A stretch of 64,000 nucleotides of DNA, taken from JAEZAA01 sp964514485 (GTDB lineage Bacteria > Pseudomonadota > Gammaproteobacteria > Pseudomonadales > Oleiphilaceae). Below the pieces are notes generated by a model that was not told the DNA's origin, ran no database searches, and saw nothing but the letters and a program-made list of their open reading frames with translations. Shown here one piece after another: positions 8,596-16,827 of this stretch (its first letter is position 1; the number at the start of each line of letters is the position of its first letter). The position numbers were made by a program, and so were the translations under genes. Location of the stretch: the NCBI GenBank assembly GCA_964514485.1, contig CAZEWG010000003.1:1-64000 (forward strand). The letters are read 5' to 3'.

Positions 8596-10464
8596 TCAGC
8601 TCTCATGGTGGACTGCTGCGTAAATTGTTTCCGCAATCGTGCGGCTAATGCCAGGTACCTTGGCGATTTCGTCCAGGCTGGCTTTTCTGATTTCCTGCAT
8701 GCCGCCAAAGTAGTTCAGCAGCTCCCTGCGGCGTTTCGGCCCAACCCCCGGAATACCTTCCAGAGAGGAGCTAACCCTTTTCTTGTGTCGCCGCTGGCGG
8801 TGGCCCGTAATGGCAAACCGGTGGGCTTCGTCACGCACCTGTTGAATCAGGTGCAAGGCTGGCGAGTCCGGGCCCAAGTTTATCATGTCATGGCTGCTAC
8901 CTAGAATGAGTGTTTCATATCCGGGTTTGCGAGTAACCCCTTTAGCCACCCCCACGATTTGCACGCCAGCCACCTGTAACTCTTCCAGGACCCGATCAGC
9001 CACCCCGACCTGCCCTTTACCACCATCAATCAACAAGATGTCCGGCAGCTTGCCTTCTCCGGTTTTGAGCTTGCTATAACGGCGGACCAGCGCCTGCTCC
9101 ATGGCGGCATAATCATCCCCTGGGGTAATGCCGCTGATATTAAAACGCCGATAGTCGGATTTAATCGGCCCGTTTTCACCGAAAACGACACAGGAGGCAA
9201 CCGTTGCCTCGCCGCCACTGTGGCTGATGTCAAAGCACTCGATACGCTGGGGCATCGCCTCCAGAGAGAGTGCGTCCCGCAGCGCCACCAGGCGCTGAAA
9301 CGTGTTTTCCTGGCTGGCCAGGTGGCTACGCAACAGATGTTCGGCGTTCGCCTGGGCCAGCTTAAGCCACTGGGCTCGTTCTCGACGAACCCGGGTGGCA
9401 ATACGGATTTTACGGCCTTTCAACTGCTCCATGGCGGCGCCCACCGCATCCGGGTCAACCAGTTCATGGCTCAGAATGAGCTCATCCGGCACCTCGGTGG
9501 ACTCCCGTTCGCCCAAATAATACTGACAGGTAAAGGCTTGCAGTACTTCGCCAGGCGCCATATCCAACGAAACCTTGGGGAAATAGGACTTGCTCCCCAA
9601 CACCCGCCCACCGCGGACAAAGATCAGCTGGACGGATACCGCATCGCGCTCTTGATGCAGCGCCCACACGTCAACATTCCCGCCGTCGCCAACCTCTACC
9701 GACTGCTGCTCCTGGACATGGCGCAGGTGGTTGATCTGATCCCGGTAATGGGCAGCTTTTTCAAACTGCAGGGCTTCCGCCGCCTTTTCCATCTCCCGGA
9801 TCAGCTCCTGAATCAGCTCGGGACTCTTCCCCTCCAGAAACATCACGGCACGCCGCACGCTTTCCATGTAGTCTTCGGGAGAGATCAGCTCCACACAGGG
9901 CGCACTGCAACGCTTGATCTGGTACTGCAGGCAGGGCCGCGAGCGGTTACGGAAAAAACTTTCCTCGCACTGGCGGATCTGAAAGATTTTCTGCATCCAG
10001 TTAAGGCTTTCGCGCACTGCCCCGGAGCTTGGATAAGGACCGAAAAACCGCCCTCTCCCCTTGCGGGACCGTGCACGACGATAGGTCAGCGCGGGATAGT
10101 CGGTATGCTCGGACAAGTGGATATAGGGGTAGGACTTATCATCCCGCAGCAGGATATTGTATGGCGGGTGCAGGGTCTTGATCAGGTTCTGTTCCAGCAA
10201 CAACGCTTCCGTGTCGCTGGAGGTAATGGTCACCTCAATACGGCGGATACGGTTGACCAGTGCCTGATTCTTAATGGAAAGGCCACTACCGCGAAAGTAG
10301 CTGGAAACACGATTTTTTAGATTACTGGCCTTGCCAACGTAAAGCACATTGCCGGCGTCATCCAGCATACGATAGACGCCAGGACGGCCAGTCAGGTTTT
10401 TCAGAAACGTGCTGATATCAAAGTCGGCGGGCTGCCCGTTCGGGCTATTGGATTCGTTCCGCAT
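8596..10464 (-). CDS. uvrC: UvrABC excinuclease subunit C
   Basis: 622 aa. UvrC makes the dual incisions in nucleotide excision repair. The GIY-YIG nuclease domain is N-terminal (GRPGVYRMLDDAGNVLYVGK, about 28-47), the UVR motif that binds UvrB is near the middle (EMEKAAEALQFEKAAHYRDQ), the RNase H-like 3' nuclease follows (ECFDISHSGGEATVAS; LLIDGGKGQ), and tandem helix-hairpin-helix motifs end the protein (LEGIPGVGPKRRRELL; KVPGISRTIAETI). The start overlaps the end of gacA by 20 nt, so the two are translationally linked. Confidence 0.98.
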   Translation of the reverse strand: MRNESNSPNGQPADFDISTFLKNLTGRPGVYRMLDDAGNVLYVGKASNLKNRVSSYFRGSGLSIKNQALVNRIRRIEVTITSSDTEALLLEQNLIKTLHPPYNILLRDDKSYPYIHLSEHTDYPALTYRRARSRKGRGRFFGPYPSSGAVRESLNWMQKIFQIRQCEESFFRNRSRPCLQYQIKRCSAPCVELISPEDYMESVRRAVMFLEGKSPELIQELIREMEKAAEALQFEKAAHYRDQINHLRHVQEQQSVEVGDGGNVDVWALHQERDAVSVQLIFVRGGRVLGSKSYFPKVSLDMAPGEVLQAFTCQYYLGERESTEVPDELILSHELVDPDAVGAAMEQLKGRKIRIATRVRRERAQWLKLAQANAEHLLRSHLASQENTFQRLVALRDALSLEAMPQRIECFDISHSGGEATVASCVVFGENGPIKSDYRRFNISGITPGDDYAAMEQALVRRYSKLKTGEGKLPDILLIDGGKGQVGVADRVLEELQVAGVQIVGVAKGVTRKPGYETLILGSSHDMINLGPDSPALHLIQQVRDEAHRFAITGHRQRRHKKRVSSSLEGIPGVGPKRRRELLNYFGGMQEIRKASLDEIAKVPGISRTIAETIYAAVHHES

Positions 10465-11095
10465 CTAACATGCCATGACGCACGGCCAGCAGAGTCAGTT
10501 CCACGTCACTACTGATTTCCAGTTTATCAAATATACGGTAACGGTAACTGTTGACCGTTTTCGGGCTCAAGCAGAGCTTGTCGGAGATTTCCTGAACCTT
10601 CTGACAGTTCACGATCATCATGGCAATCTGCATTTCACGCTCGGACAACCGTTCAAAAACGTTTTTGTCCGCTTCCGGCTGATAGGGACGCAGCGCCAGT
10701 TTTTGCGCGATGTCCGGGCTGATATAACGCTGCCCGGCATTCACCACCCGGATTGCCTTCACCATTTCCTGGATATCGGCCCCCTTGGTGACATAAGCCG
10801 CGGCACCGGCTTGCATGACACGGGATGGGAACAGGTCATCCTCAACGGCAGTCACCGCAATGACACCGATACCGTCGTCGAGCCGTTTGATCTTGCGGAT
10901 TGCTTCCAACCCGCCAATCCCCGGCATGCGCAAATCCATCAGCACAATGTCCACATTGCCTGTACGCGCGAACTGAACGGCTTCCTCACCGCTGGAGGCT
11001 TCGCCGACAACATCTATGCCAGGCTCATCTCTCAACATACGAGTGATGCCAGCCCTAACCAAATCATGATCGTCGACAACCAGAACTTTGATCAA
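10445..11095 (-). CDS. gacA: GacA/UvrY family response regulator
   Basis: 216 aa. The receiver domain has the acidic pair in VDDHD, the phospho-acceptor Asp in VLMDLRMPG, T in VTAVED and K in VTKGA. A LuxR-type helix-turn-helix is C-terminal (LSEREMQIAMMIVNCQKVQEI ... LSPKTVNSYRYRIFDKL). GacA, with the sensor GacS, drives Rsm/Csr small RNAs that free mRNAs from RsmA/CsrA. I choose the TTG at 11095, giving LIKVLVVDDH as in known GacA proteins, with GAGAGG about 7 nt upstream; a GTG at 11122 is the longer alternative. It is followed by the overlapping uvrC, the conserved arrangement. Confidence 0.95.
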   Translation of the reverse strand: MIKVLVVDDHDLVRAGITRMLRDEPGIDVVGEASSGEEAVQFARTGNVDIVLMDLRMPGIGGLEAIRKIKRLDDGIGVIAVTAVEDDLFPSRVMQAGAAAYVTKGADIQEMVKAIRVVNAGQRYISPDIAQKLALRPYQPEADKNVFERLSEREMQIAMMIVNCQKVQEISDKLCLSPKTVNSYRYRIFDKLEISSDVELTLLAVRHGMLDAERIQ

Positions 11096-11122
11096 AACCC
11101 ACCTCTCGAGCGGCCAATTCAC

Positions 11123-11520
11123 GAACCGAGTTCTGTCCCGCCCTGGACAGTCGATGACTATTATAGGTGAGTCCCAAATCGATAAACAAACCTATAAACG
11201 GCAACTTGGTCAAAAACCCGCTAGGCAGCGCAGAAGGAGACACCGCCAAACATGCCAAAACACCTGGCCCGGTTTGAGCACAAGCCAGAGCGCTCCACAA
11301 GGTAACAGGTAACCCACAAGACAATAGCCACCTACAGGGAACCTGAGTGCCATTTGTGTATCTAACTGCGTGGAAGAGGCCTGGCCAATGGCGATAGACG
11401 ATGACTCAGGGGCGAAATCCGGACCCGGTCAACGACAAAAGACTAACGATCAATGAAGTCGAGAAAACAGAAGGAGGATCAAACAATCGGAAGGAAAGAA
11501 AAACTATCGGAAGGAAAAAG
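11123..11520. other. Intergenic region upstream of gacA
   Basis: About 400 bp with no convincing gene between gacA and tRNA-Ser. It should carry the gacA promoter (minus strand). An A/G-rich stretch (about 11470-11519) contains the direct repeat ATCGGAAGGAAA twice; seen from the minus strand this is a T/C-rich tract just past the tRNA-Ser 3' end that could act in its termination. Confidence 0.4.
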
Positions 11521-11610
11521 TGGCGGTGGGCCAGGGATTCGAACCCCGGGAGGACGTAAATCCTCGGCGGTTTTCAAGACCGCTGCTTTCAACCACTCAG
11601 CCAGCCCACC
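11521..11610 (-). tRNA. serT: tRNA-Ser (anticodon UGA)
   Basis: On the minus strand GGTGGGC pairs with GCCCACC, followed by G-CCA. The anticodon loop CTTGAAAA gives UGA; a long variable arm (CGAGGATTTACGTCCTC) marks a class II tRNA; 90 nt. Confidence 0.96.
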
Positions 11611-11652
11611 GGATTGTTCCCCGACAGGCTGTGCCGTCGGTAACAGCCGGCA

Positions 11653-11680
11653 ATATTACTAAAAAAATGAAGTCTGTCAA
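11653..11680 (-). promoter_or_regulatory. Predicted stable-RNA promoter for tRNA-Ser
   Basis: On the minus strand TTGACA and TAATAT are 16 nt apart, followed by a G/C-rich discriminator (TGCCGGC). The mature tRNA-Ser begins about 45 nt downstream. Confidence 0.68.
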
Positions 11681-11701
11681 CGAGATTTCACGAATATCCG
11701 G

Positions 11702-11729
11702 TTGAATTTATTAAGTCCCGTATTATTAT
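11702..11729 (+). promoter_or_regulatory. Predicted promoter of the BI-1 family gene
   Basis: TTGAAT and TATTAT are 16 nt apart on the plus strand, about 55 nt upstream of the ATG at 11784 and divergent from the tRNA-Ser promoter. Consensus match only. Confidence 0.42.
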
Positions 11730-11783
11730 GCAGACAGCACAAATTTTTGGAATGAGCGGTAATCACCGCATTTGGAGGAATAG

Positions 11784-12476
11784 ATGGCAGATAAAGAGCT
11801 AGCCCGCAATCCCGTTGATGCCGTCCAGGCTCACGCCAGTTACGGCGCCGCTGAGTCGGAGGTCGCATCCGTACTCCGCAACACCTATATGTTGCTGGGA
11901 ATGACCCTAGCCTTTTCCGCAGTCGTTGCCTTTATCACCATGAGCATGGGGCTGCCGCGTCCAGGCCTGATCATCACCCTGGTAGGCTTCTACGGCCTGC
12001 TTTTCGCCATTCACAAAACCCAAAACAGCGGCATGGGCCTGGTCTTCACCTTCGCCCTGACCGGTTTTATGGGTTACACCCTGGGCCCGATCCTGAGTGC
12101 CTATATCGGTGCCGGCGCGGGTGACATCGTATTTAATGCTCTGGCCATGACTGCCCTGGTATTTTTCGGTCTGTCCGGTTATGCACTGGTTAGCCGCAAG
12201 GACTTCAGCTTCCTGTCTGGCTTCCTGATGGCCGGCTTTTTCGTGCTGCTGGGCGCCATGATCCTGGGCTTCTTTATGAGCATCCCCGGCCTGCAGCTGG
12301 CTATTTCAGCAGGTTTCGTGCTGTTCTCCAGCGCTGCAATCCTGTTCCAGACCAGCGCCATCATCCATGGCGGTGAGCGCAACTACGTGCTGGCCACGGT
12401 GACCCTGTTCGTCTCCATCTACAACCTGTTCCTGAGCTTGCTGAACCTTCTCACAGCTCTCAGTGGCGACGATTAA
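11784..12476 (+). CDS. yccA: Bax inhibitor-1/YccA family membrane protein
   Basis: 230 aa with seven hydrophobic spans and the UPF0005/BI-1 pattern (NTYMLLGMTLAFSA near the first TM; GGERNYVLATVTLFVSIYNLFLSLL at the end). E. coli YccA is an inner-membrane protein that is both substrate and modulator of the FtsH protease; related YbhL/BsYetJ proteins conduct Ca2+. The C-terminal GDD tail is charged, as is usual. GGAGG lies about 7 nt before the ATG. It is monocistronic with a strong terminator behind it. Confidence 0.93.
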   Translation: MADKELARNPVDAVQAHASYGAAESEVASVLRNTYMLLGMTLAFSAVVAFITMSMGLPRPGLIITLVGFYGLLFAIHKTQNSGMGLVFTFALTGFMGYTLGPILSAYIGAGAGDIVFNALAMTALVFFGLSGYALVSRKDFSFLSGFLMAGFFVLLGAMILGFFMSIPGLQLAISAGFVLFSSAAILFQTSAIIHGGERNYVLATVTLFVSIYNLFLSLLNLLTALSGDD

Positions 12477-12493
12477 TCAATCCCACAACCGAA

Positions 12494-12520
12494 AAGCCCC
12501 GGGTCTTCCCGGGGCTTTGC
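12494..12520 (+). terminator. Rho-independent terminator after the BI-1 gene
   Basis: AAGCCCCGGG and CCCGGGGCTT form a perfect 10-bp stem with a TCTT loop, followed by TTGCATTTAT. It ends only about 10 nt before the tusD start codon. Confidence 0.8.
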
Positions 12521-12529
12521 ATTTATAGC

Positions 12530-12925
12530 ATGAAGACAATCTCTATCGCCGTGTATGGCGCCCCCTTTTCCAGCCAGGCTTCCTATAGCGCCTATCGCTT
12601 CACCTGCGCCGCGCTAGCCAAGGGACACCAGGTTGCCCGTGTTTTTTTCTACCAGGACGGCGTCCACAACGCCACCTTGCTGGCGACACCACCCCAGGAC
12701 GAATTCGACCTCTGCAACGCCTGGCGGGAGCTCAAGCAGCAACACCAGCTCGATTTAGTGGTCTGCGTGGCCGCCGCTCTGCGCCGAGGTGTTTTAAATG
12801 AGTCCGAAGCCAAGCGCCACGACAAAGCGGGCTGGAACCTGCCCCCTGAGTTCGAGCTTTCCGGACTGGGTCAAATGGTCGAAGCCGCCGCCCTGAGTGA
12901 CCGATTCCTGACCTTTGGAAATTGA
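12530..12925 (+). CDS. tusD: Sulfur-relay protein TusD
   Basis: 131 aa DsrE-fold protein. TusBCD accepts persulfide sulfur from TusA and passes it to TusE for 2-thiouridine formation at tRNA wobble positions by MnmA. The sulfur-carrying Cys is C79 (LVVCVAAALRRG), matching Cys78 of E. coli TusD. The N-terminus MKTISIAVYGAP matches the family, so the start is secure although no good Shine-Dalgarno is seen: the preceding bases belong to the upstream terminator. First gene of tusDCBE. Confidence 0.95.
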   Translation: MKTISIAVYGAPFSSQASYSAYRFTCAALAKGHQVARVFFYQDGVHNATLLATPPQDEFDLCNAWRELKQQHQLDLVVCVAAALRRGVLNESEAKRHDKAGWNLPPEFELSGLGQMVEAAALSDRFLTFGN

Positions 12926-12926
12926 T

Positions 12927-13322
12927 ATGCCCGCACCAGGTAATCAACCCCATCAACACAACCCCGCCAAGAAGCTACTGTTTCGGCTCTCCAAGCCGCC
13001 CTACGGGCGCTCGCACGCCAGAGAGGCCATTGATGCCTTATTGGCGGCTGCCGCCTTTGAGCAGGATGTGAGCGTCTTGTTTGTGGGCGATGGCCTCTAC
13101 CAACTGCTGAAAAACCAACAGCCCAACGCCATCGATCAGAAGAATTTTACAGCGTCATTTGGTCTCTTTAACCTATACGGCATCAGCCGGATCTATGCTC
13201 TAGACACCGATCTCAGCGAACGGGGCCTGTCAGCTGAGCAGTTGTTACTGCCCGTGACGTCTATGGATCGGGCGAGCCTGACCACCCTTTTGCGCGAGCA
13301 AGATCAGATACTTTCGTTTTAA
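12927..13322 (+). CDS. tusC: Sulfur-relay protein TusC
   Basis: 131 aa DsrF-like subunit of the TusBCD hexamer. The motif KLLFRLSKPPYGRSHAREAIDALLAAAAF and the acidic VSVLFVGDGLYQLL segment are typical. The ATG is 1 nt past the tusD stop with GGA 7 nt upstream; an upstream TTG at 12915 lacks a ribosome-binding site. No conserved cysteine is present, as expected for TusC, which is structural. Confidence 0.93.
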   Translation: MPAPGNQPHQHNPAKKLLFRLSKPPYGRSHAREAIDALLAAAAFEQDVSVLFVGDGLYQLLKNQQPNAIDQKNFTASFGLFNLYGISRIYALDTDLSERGLSAEQLLLPVTSMDRASLTTLLREQDQILSF

Positions 13323-13328
13323 AACAAT

Positions 13329-13628
13329 ATGATACTTAACATTGTTAACAAGAATTCTAGATCTGACTGCTTTGATCAGTGCTTGGCCCAGCTCAACCCG
13401 GGAGATGCCCTGCTGCTGATTGAAGACGGCGTTCTCGCCGCGCTGGATACCCCTCGCAATCATCAATGGCTACAACGTTGCCCTGAGGGCGTGGCTCTTT
13501 ACGCGCTCCGCGAGGATGCTCTCGCCCGAGGCGTGGAGCCTCAGTTGATGGCCGGCTTTCAGCCAGTGAGCTATGACGAATTCGTTGATTTGGTGGCGCA
13601 GTTTAGACTTTCACAAAGCTGGTATTAG
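13329..13628 (+). CDS. tusB: Sulfur-relay protein TusB
   Basis: 99 aa DsrH-like subunit of TusBCD. MILNIVNKNSRSDCFDQCLAQLNPGDALLLIEDGV aligns with the family start, where one hydrophobic strand precedes the GDALLLIEDGV motif. It starts 6 bp after tusC and is followed by tusE 6 bp later. Confidence 0.92.
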   Translation: MILNIVNKNSRSDCFDQCLAQLNPGDALLLIEDGVLAALDTPRNHQWLQRCPEGVALYALREDALARGVEPQLMAGFQPVSYDEFVDLVAQFRLSQSWY

Positions 13629-13634
13629 ACGAGT

Positions 13635-13958
13635 ATGAGCGACATCACTATTCCGGAACGGGACTCCGAAGGCTACCTGAAGCAGCTCTCAGACTGGTCG
13701 CCCGCGGTAGCCGAGGCCATTGCAGCCCAGGAAAATATCGAATTAACCCCCAACCATTGGGAAATGATCGAGTTTCTGCGCAATCTCTACCAGGAATATG
13801 GCGTAATTCCCCCCATGCGAATCCTGGTCAAAGCCATTGGCCAGAGCCTGGGCACCGACAAGGGCAACAGCATCTACTTGATGCAGCTTTTCAGCGGCAC
13901 CCCGGTGCGCGTTGCCAGCAAAATTGCCGGCCTGCCCAAACCGACCAATTGCCTCTAG
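13635..13958 (+). CDS. tusE: Sulfurtransferase TusE/DsrC family
   Basis: 107 aa. TusE takes sulfur from TusD and interacts with MnmA-tRNA. The TPNHWEMIEFLRNLYQEYG helix and the C-terminal arm LPKPTNCL are present, with the active Cys at the penultimate position (C106). The second arm cysteine of dissimilatory DsrC is absent, so this is a tRNA-thiolation TusE and not a sulfur-oxidation DsrC. Last gene of tusDCBE and convergent with the next gene, 2 bp away. Confidence 0.95.
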   Translation: MSDITIPERDSEGYLKQLSDWSPAVAEAIAAQENIELTPNHWEMIEFLRNLYQEYGVIPPMRILVKAIGQSLGTDKGNSIYLMQLFSGTPVRVASKIAGLPKPTNCL

Positions 13959-13960
13959 GC

Positions 13961-14293
13961 TCACCCCTTGGGGGTGTTTCCACCCTTCTCCGGGCGCATC
14001 TTACGCTCTCCCAGGAACACTCCCAGGCCGCCCTCCACCAGCTCTGCCCCCATCTTGGCAACGGAGCGGGTGGTGGTCACCATGGCGCGCTCGGAAAAGT
14101 CCCGCAGGGAATCGTTAATCCCTTGGCGCACCCCGTTGGAAACCCGTTGCTCCAGGCTTTCAAGCTGCAGCTTCACTTCCGCCATCCGACGGTCCAGATC
14201 CGGCTTCACCACCAGGCGATACACCAGATAAACTGCCACCAAGGTAAAAATCGAACTCAGCAAGGCCGCCCCGATCAACATCCCAACCGCCAT
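13961..14293 (-). CDS. Small membrane-anchored coiled-coil protein
   Basis: 110 aa, not recognised. An N-terminal TM helix (about 5-27, VGMLIGAALLSSIFTLVAVYLVYRLVV) is followed by a likely coiled coil (PDLDRRMAEVKLQLESLEQRV) and an amphipathic helix. The short C-terminal tail is basic (ERKMRPEKGGNTPKG). GAGAGGAAATACG before the ATG gives a sound ribosome-binding site. It lies 58 bp downstream of the DUF445 gene on the same strand and may share its transcript, so a membrane-associated role together with that protein is possible (inference). Confidence 0.7.
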   Translation of the reverse strand: MAVGMLIGAALLSSIFTLVAVYLVYRLVVKPDLDRRMAEVKLQLESLEQRVSNGVRQGINDSLRDFSERAMVTTTRSVAKMGAELVEGGLGVFLGERKMRPEKGGNTPKG

Positions 14294-14351
14294 CGTATTT
14301 CCTCTCGCCTTTTTAGATCCTAAGTCCTTACCCGCTACTGCCCGGCCCCTG

Positions 14352-15584
14352 TTAGCCTATTGCCAGCCAGAGCAGATACTGCAACCAACCAATGGCCGCA
14401 CCCAGCCCGGCGCCGATCAAAATCAACTGCCACTCTTCCTCCTGGAAGGCCGGACGCAACACATCCTGGAAGTCTGCCGGCGGCAAGGCTGACATGCGCT
14501 CGTAAATCAGCTCCGCCACGATATCCGCACGCTCCTGATTAAAGCCCGGGTCTTGAAAGGGCGTGGTAGAAACGGCAATGGCCTTGGATTCCAGGGCATC
14601 TTTCAGATCCGCATAACCGGTGGCACCCACTGCCACCTGAGTCATAATCCGGAACACACCGGCCTTATCCAACGCCGGACGAATGTGTTTTTGGATAATC
14701 GCCCGGGTACGATGCCCGTGCACTCCATTGATCATGGAATTGGCGACCCGCTCCACGGTCAGCAGTTCCGCGGCAACGATATCTGCCCAAACCCGGGCCA
14801 CTTCCTTTTGCCGCTGCAGAAACAAACCCTGTAGCCGCACCCCCAGAACCAGCTTGGGCTCCACCGGACGGAAAATGATATTCAGGGCAATCCAGTTGGT
14901 GATCGCCCCCACCAAAAAGCCGCCGCCGACCAACAGCCAGATATTACCCAGCTCCAACCACAGGAAGGCCTGGAGCAGGCCCAGGATAAAGCCAAACCAA
15001 AACCCAGAGCGGATAATAAAGCGAAATTCCCGATCGCCGGACTGCTGGAAGATCCGGTTCATCAGCCCCCGGTTGTTCTGCAACTCCTCCACCACCAGAT
15101 GCTTCAAATCCACCAGATCGGTGATCTGGTCAGCAAAATCCGCCATCAGCGCCTCGACCCTTCTCGGCAGTTGCTGACGTGCCCAGTCATAAGTCCGGCG
15201 CCGTACCGCTTCCGGCAGGTTATTCCAGAGTACCGGTTGGCGCTCATCCATGATCTCGTCGATAATTTCCTCAATCCGCGGGTTAATCCGATCAATGATC
15301 TGACGGGTAATCACTTCCGGCTCCATCCGCTGGAACACGTCGTTTAAATCCCCCAATCGCGACAGAGAGCGCTCCACCACGATGGTCGCCATTTTCTCTG
15401 CCTTGGCGGGAATAATGCCCTGCCAGCCGATCCACCGCCCCAGCCCGCGAAATTCCACCGGATAGAAGGTTAGTTGAACAGCCAGCCAATTGGTGATCCA
15501 GCCAATCAGCCCGGCACAAATTGCAATTCCCAGCACCTGTAGGAGCACCGAGAAACTGAGAAACGACTGGATGCTAACTGCCAT
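14352..15584 (-). CDS. DUF445 family membrane protein
   Basis: About 410 aa. DUF445 features are visible: N-terminal TM with GLIGWITNWLAVQLTFYPVEF, a repeated version in the middle (LVGGGFLVGAITNWIALNIIFRPVEP, after two TM spans), long helical soluble segments, and a C-terminal TM (LILIGAGLGAAIGWLQYLLWLAIG). The internal duplication of the TNWLAV / TNWIAL motif is characteristic. Biochemical function is unknown. I favour the ATG at 15584 with GGAAGG just upstream; the ATG at 15596 is an alternative four codons longer. Confidence 0.85.
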   Translation of the reverse strand: MAVSIQSFLSFSVLLQVLGIAICAGLIGWITNWLAVQLTFYPVEFRGLGRWIGWQGIIPAKAEKMATIVVERSLSRLGDLNDVFQRMEPEVITRQIIDRINPRIEEIIDEIMDERQPVLWNNLPEAVRRRTYDWARQQLPRRVEALMADFADQITDLVDLKHLVVEELQNNRGLMNRIFQQSGDREFRFIIRSGFWFGFILGLLQAFLWLELGNIWLLVGGGFLVGAITNWIALNIIFRPVEPKLVLGVRLQGLFLQRQKEVARVWADIVAAELLTVERVANSMINGVHGHRTRAIIQKHIRPALDKAGVFRIMTQVAVGATGYADLKDALESKAIAVSTTPFQDPGFNQERADIVAELIYERMSALPPADFQDVLRPAFQEEEWQLILIGAGLGAAIGWLQYLLWLAIG

Positions 15585-15596
15585 AATGCCTTCCAT

Positions 15597-15955
15597 TTCC
15601 TATACGGGTCGCATGGAGCTTTTAGCGATGCCCATGCCACCGAAATCATGATGCTTTCTTCCATTATCGCGCCCTGCCCTGATTTGCCATTGGCACAAAC
15701 GGCACCCCGGGCAGGACGGAAAGGCAAGCAGGACAATTTTTGGTAGTGAATACCCACTGTTAAACCATAGCAGGCAGCTGGAGCTGTCGCGATATTGGAG
15801 CAAGCCGGAACAAAAGAAAAGGAGATAGCAGGAAGGCGCCCGTGGACAAGCCAGGTTCTGCAACCTGTGGGGCTTCACAAAATTTGGAAGATGAACCCAT
15901 TTCATCCGGATCGGAGCAATCAACTCAGCCCGTCATTGAAATGGGTTCCAAAGGC
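15597..15955. other. Intergenic region between nfuA and DUF445
   Basis: About 360 bp downstream of nfuA and upstream of the DUF445 gene, both on the minus strand. No conserved gene, tRNA or strong hairpin was seen; short open frames here have no family-like features. It should hold the DUF445 promoter. Confidence 0.4.
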
Positions 15956-16537
15956 TTAGCGGTAGAAGGCGTTGTCGGTCACGCTGTGATCGGTTACGTC
16001 ACGCACACCGGTCAACTCGGGAATCCGGTCAGTCAGGGTCTTTTCAACCCCCTGCTTCAGGGTAATATCCACGGCGCTGCAGCCTTGACAGCCACCACCG
16101 AACTTCAGCACGGCAATACTGCCTTCAATGATATCCACCAACGAGACCTCACCGCCGTGCGAGGCCAGACTCGGATTAATCTCGGTCGCCAGCACATAGT
16201 TGACGCGATCCGGAAGCGGTGAATCATCGCTAACACGGGGCATTTTGGCATTCGGCGCCTTGATCGTTAACTGGCCACCCATTTTCTCGGTAGAATAATC
16301 CACCACCGCCTCTTCCAAAAATGGCAGGCTGGGCTTATCGAGATACATCGAAAAAGAACCGAAATCCAACTTTTCGTCTGACGAAATCACCTCATCGGGT
16401 CTACAATACGCCAGACAGGTTTCGGCATACTTGGTGCCGGGTTGGGTGACGAACATGCGCACTCCCATCCCCTCAGCATTCTGCTTTTCGATCAGCTGTG
16501 CTAGAAAATTCTGTGCCGATTCTGTAACAGTTACCAT
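15956..16537 (-). CDS. nfuA: Fe-S cluster carrier NfuA
   Basis: 193 aa. NfuA carries [4Fe-4S] clusters to apo-proteins, especially under oxidative stress or iron limitation. Residues 1-95 are a degenerate A-type carrier domain, and the C-terminal Nfu domain has the cluster-binding C150-x-x-C153 (GGGCQGCSAVD), matching Cys149/Cys152 of E. coli. No isc or suf genes are nearby; in P. aeruginosa it is likewise close to metH. Confidence 0.96.
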   Translation of the reverse strand: MVTVTESAQNFLAQLIEKQNAEGMGVRMFVTQPGTKYAETCLAYCRPDEVISSDEKLDFGSFSMYLDKPSLPFLEEAVVDYSTEKMGGQLTIKAPNAKMPRVSDDSPLPDRVNYVLATEINPSLASHGGEVSLVDIIEGSIAVLKFGGGCQGCSAVDITLKQGVEKTLTDRIPELTGVRDVTDHSVTDNAFYR

Positions 16538-16678
16538 ATTTACCCGCCCTTAATTCAGTCCGAACCATTGTAGAGCATTCCAAACTCTGGTAAAAGCCCG
16601 ACTAATATAGTTGGTTTTACGGAAGAGTTCGGTGTTTGCGGCGTTCGCAGACAACAGCAATCCAGCTTGGTGACCGGC

Positions 16679-16700
16679 TTGGTGAGAAGCTTCTCACCAA
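16679..16700. promoter_or_regulatory. 22-bp perfect palindrome upstream of metH
   Basis: The half-site TTGGTGAGAAG is followed directly by its exact reverse complement, with no spacer. It lies 128 bp upstream of the metH ATG and 142 bp upstream of nfuA. A zero-loop palindrome suits a dimeric regulator's operator better than an RNA hairpin. It does not match the MetR (TGAA-N5-TTCA) or MetJ box patterns. The surrounding 290 bp shows no cobalamin riboswitch core. Confidence 0.5.
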
Positions 16701-16827
16701 CCAGAACGCCTGCCAGGTAGACAGAATGAGATAAAGCCAGGAGACACCAGTCCCCGCTTTTTGCTAACATCTCCCGCCTCTTTCAAGCCAAGTAAAGCCT
16801 GAATTTTATCAGAGGTCAGTCAACTCC

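Noticed and set aside
11453..11520. GGA-rich small RNA of the RsmY/RsmZ type near gacA
   Set aside because: Repeated GGAAGGA occurs, but no promoter, loop-exposed GGA hairpins or terminator could be seen.
16555..16770. 71-residue open frame upstream of nfuA and metH
   Set aside because: It covers the palindrome region, has no ribosome-binding site or family-like sequence, and looks like chance in a divergent intergenic region.
16538..16827. Cobalamin or SAH riboswitch upstream of metH
   Set aside because: I looked for the B12-box and SAH-riboswitch core motifs and did not find them.
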